NCBI GenBank assembly: GCA_964569025.1
Contig: CAZMSQ010000004.1
Coordinates: forward strand, 49,933 to 113,932
Source of the DNA: CAZMSQ01 sp964569025
GTDB lineage: Bacteria; Bacteroidota; Bacteroidia; Chitinophagales; Saprospiraceae
DNA: 64,000 bases
Direction: 5' to 3'
Positions within the stretch are counted from its first letter, which is position 1. Each line of letters opens with the position of its first letter. Positions 62,890-64,000 of the stretch are shown piece by piece. The notes under the pieces were generated by a model. The model was given only the letters and a program-made list of their open reading frames with translations. It was not told the DNA's origin and did no database searches. The translations under genes were made by a program, and so were the position numbers.

Positions 62890-63873
62890 TTATAGTTTGG
62901 TCTGCTCCGCTGGCTTTGGAATGTGGCGCTGAAGAAAGGCCTGGGACTCTCGCTGGAACTGCTGTCCAAGAGCGGCACCTTTCGTGTTGAAAAATGTGAT
63001 TGCCTCATTGTATTGATCACCATCCGCCGGCGTCACCTCATTTGCAGGCATTGCACCTACCTTTATCATAACCGGAAAATGTGTTTTGACCATGGCCTGA
63101 TAAAAATCCAGGTGCGCCATTACCCCTTCCCGGAGCGCATCATCTCCGTCAAAAGGCCCTGCATCATTCGCTTCATTCCGGTAATGGGCGAGAGAGTCGG
63201 CCACCGGACCAAGCCGGTCCTTGAGTGAAGACCACTGACCCCCGTTCACCAACGGCATGAGTGCCTCCTGATCGCGGGCCGCTTTGAAATACACCAGAAA
63301 CAGCGTTCGGTAATATTCATTGACCTGATTGACCTTTTTCATGCGTCGCATCAGGGGGCTTTCATCTCCGGTATTTTCCAGTCGCAACCCGTGTGTATTG
63401 GCAAAATCACGGCTTACTTCCTGAAGTCGCTCGGTGGCCTCTTGCGCCTCTTGTTCCATAACAAGCTGAGCATCAAAAAAAGCTTGCATGGCCTCAGAAG
63501 AACCATTTCTCTGGCTCCGCAACTCCCACAACTCCACATAATCTTCGCGCAGCGCTTTCAAATGCGTTTCAATAACCTCCTCCACACTTGCCCGCAGACT
63601 CCCGTCTCCCTGCCAGTCCCCGGCAGCCTTCACATTGGCCAGCGCCTGTTCGACAAAACCTTGCAACTCCTCTCGCCTCGCATTTGCCTTCTGCACATCA
63701 GGCTCATGCACAGCATATGTCAAAAACTGAAAACCATTTTCTACGACCTGATTGTGCAACTCAAGCAATGCTCCCGCATAATCAGCTACCGTGCCCCCAG
63801 AGTTCTCGTTTTGTGCAAAAAGTCCGGCAGAACCCAACATGAAACAGAAACAAATCAGTACCTGAGTTTTCAT
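62890..63873 (-). CDS. Hypothetical secreted helical protein
   Basis: 327 residues with a signal peptide (MKTQVLICFCFMLGSAGLFAQ). The mature part is almost entirely helical with charged heptads (ANARREELQGFVEQALANVK, MEQEAQEATERLQEVSRDFA). No enzyme motif was found. Similar sequences are annotated as hypothetical in Bacteroidota; I do not recognise a family. It converges on the MBL exonuclease gene with 37 bp between stops. Confidence 0.7.
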   Translation of the reverse strand: MKTQVLICFCFMLGSAGLFAQNENSGGTVADYAGALLELHNQVVENGFQFLTYAVHEPDVQKANARREELQGFVEQALANVKAAGDWQGDGSLRASVEEVIETHLKALREDYVELWELRSQRNGSSEAMQAFFDAQLVMEQEAQEATERLQEVSRDFANTHGLRLENTGDESPLMRRMKKVNQVNEYYRTLFLVYFKAARDQEALMPLVNGGQWSSLKDRLGPVADSLAHYRNEANDAGPFDGDDALREGVMAHLDFYQAMVKTHFPVMIKVGAMPANEVTPADGDQYNEAITFFNTKGAALGQQFQRESQAFLQRHIPKPAEQTKL

Positions 63874-63945
63874 AATCTTTTTTCTTCACAACACCTCAAA
63901 TCCGATCTGGTTTGGCAAAGCCGGCCTGAATAACAACAAACCCCA

Positions 63946-63989
63946 GTCCGACGACTATAGTGGTCCGACGGCTATAGCGGTCCGACCGG
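63946..63989. repeat. 17-bp tandem repeat at the window end
   Basis: Units GTCCGACGACTATAGTG (63946-63962), GTCCGACGGCTATAGCG (63963-63979) and a partial GTCCGACCGG (63980-63989). The unit centre CTATAG is palindromic. It may be the edge of a larger intergenic palindromic repeat cut by the window. Confidence 0.6.
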
Positions 63990-64000
63990 GTCAGGATTTT

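Noticed and set aside
1..64000. CRISPR array
   Set aside because: No regularly spaced direct repeats of 24-40 bp with unique spacers; only the short repeats listed were seen.

Overview
The window looks like a chromosomal piece of a Bacteroidota bacterium, probably a free-living aerobe close to Saprospiria/Lewinella-type lineages. That placement is an inference. It rests on C-terminal type IX secretion (T9SS) sorting domains, a PorV-like barrel, an Oar-like TonB-dependent receptor, a DUF5916 protein, a DUF4836 lipoprotein, glutamine synthetase III, and promoters of the Bacteroidota -33/-7 form (TTG, about 20 bp, TAnnTTTG). Two tRNA promoters show this form especially clearly. A cytochrome oxidase subunit III, dihydrolipoyl dehydrogenase, a futalosine hydrolase and an FeS-type photolyase suggest a respiring, light-exposed organism making menaquinone by the futalosine route. 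The sequence is a scaffold with one 100-N gap at 51394-51493, and that gap is artificial.

Layout. 1-5 kb: ilvE (cut by the window edge), a small HolD-like hypothetical, rdgB, and a tightly coupled three-gene ABC importer. 5-12.5 kb: FeS photolyase, an ABC exporter pair, a lipoprotein pyrophosphatase with an acyltransferase-like partner, an OmpA/MotB-like lipoprotein and a radical SAM protein. 12.6-20 kb: tamB-gpsA, a GT2 glycosyltransferase and an isolated coxC-like gene. 20-35 kb: TonB receptor, DUF5916 protein, engB with an acyltransferase, a porin-like barrel, a DEAD-box helicase, a DUF4836 lipoprotein, an orphan ChlI/MoxR-type AAA+ protein and an IS256-derived fragment.

35-42 kb is the most interesting stretch. 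It holds an IS21-like repeat cluster, a tRNA-Pro/tRNA-Ser operon, and a signalling operon of a degenerate receiver, a NarL/LuxR response regulator and a TPR histidine kinase broken by an A10 tract. Two near-identical 7-2-7 dyads resembling NarL heptamer sites lie in it: one ahead of this operon, the other ahead of a promoter-like box and an apparent terminator-ended non-coding transcript after aroB. I propose these as a regulator, its operator and an sRNA target; this is untested.

42-64 kb: a second DEAD-box helicase, an FKBP isomerase with a non-catalytic paralogue, tRNA-Arg, an EVE protein, lpdA, a minus-strand operon (McrB-N-like protein, T9SS nuclease, DUF547 protein, msrA), a PorV-like barrel, mqnB, a large T9SS repeat protein, glnN, a helix-hairpin-helix barrel protein, a CtlX-type hydrolase, a ligase-associated-type exonuclease and a secreted hypothetical. 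The window ends in a 17-bp tandem repeat. No rRNA, CRISPR array or intact mobile element was seen.
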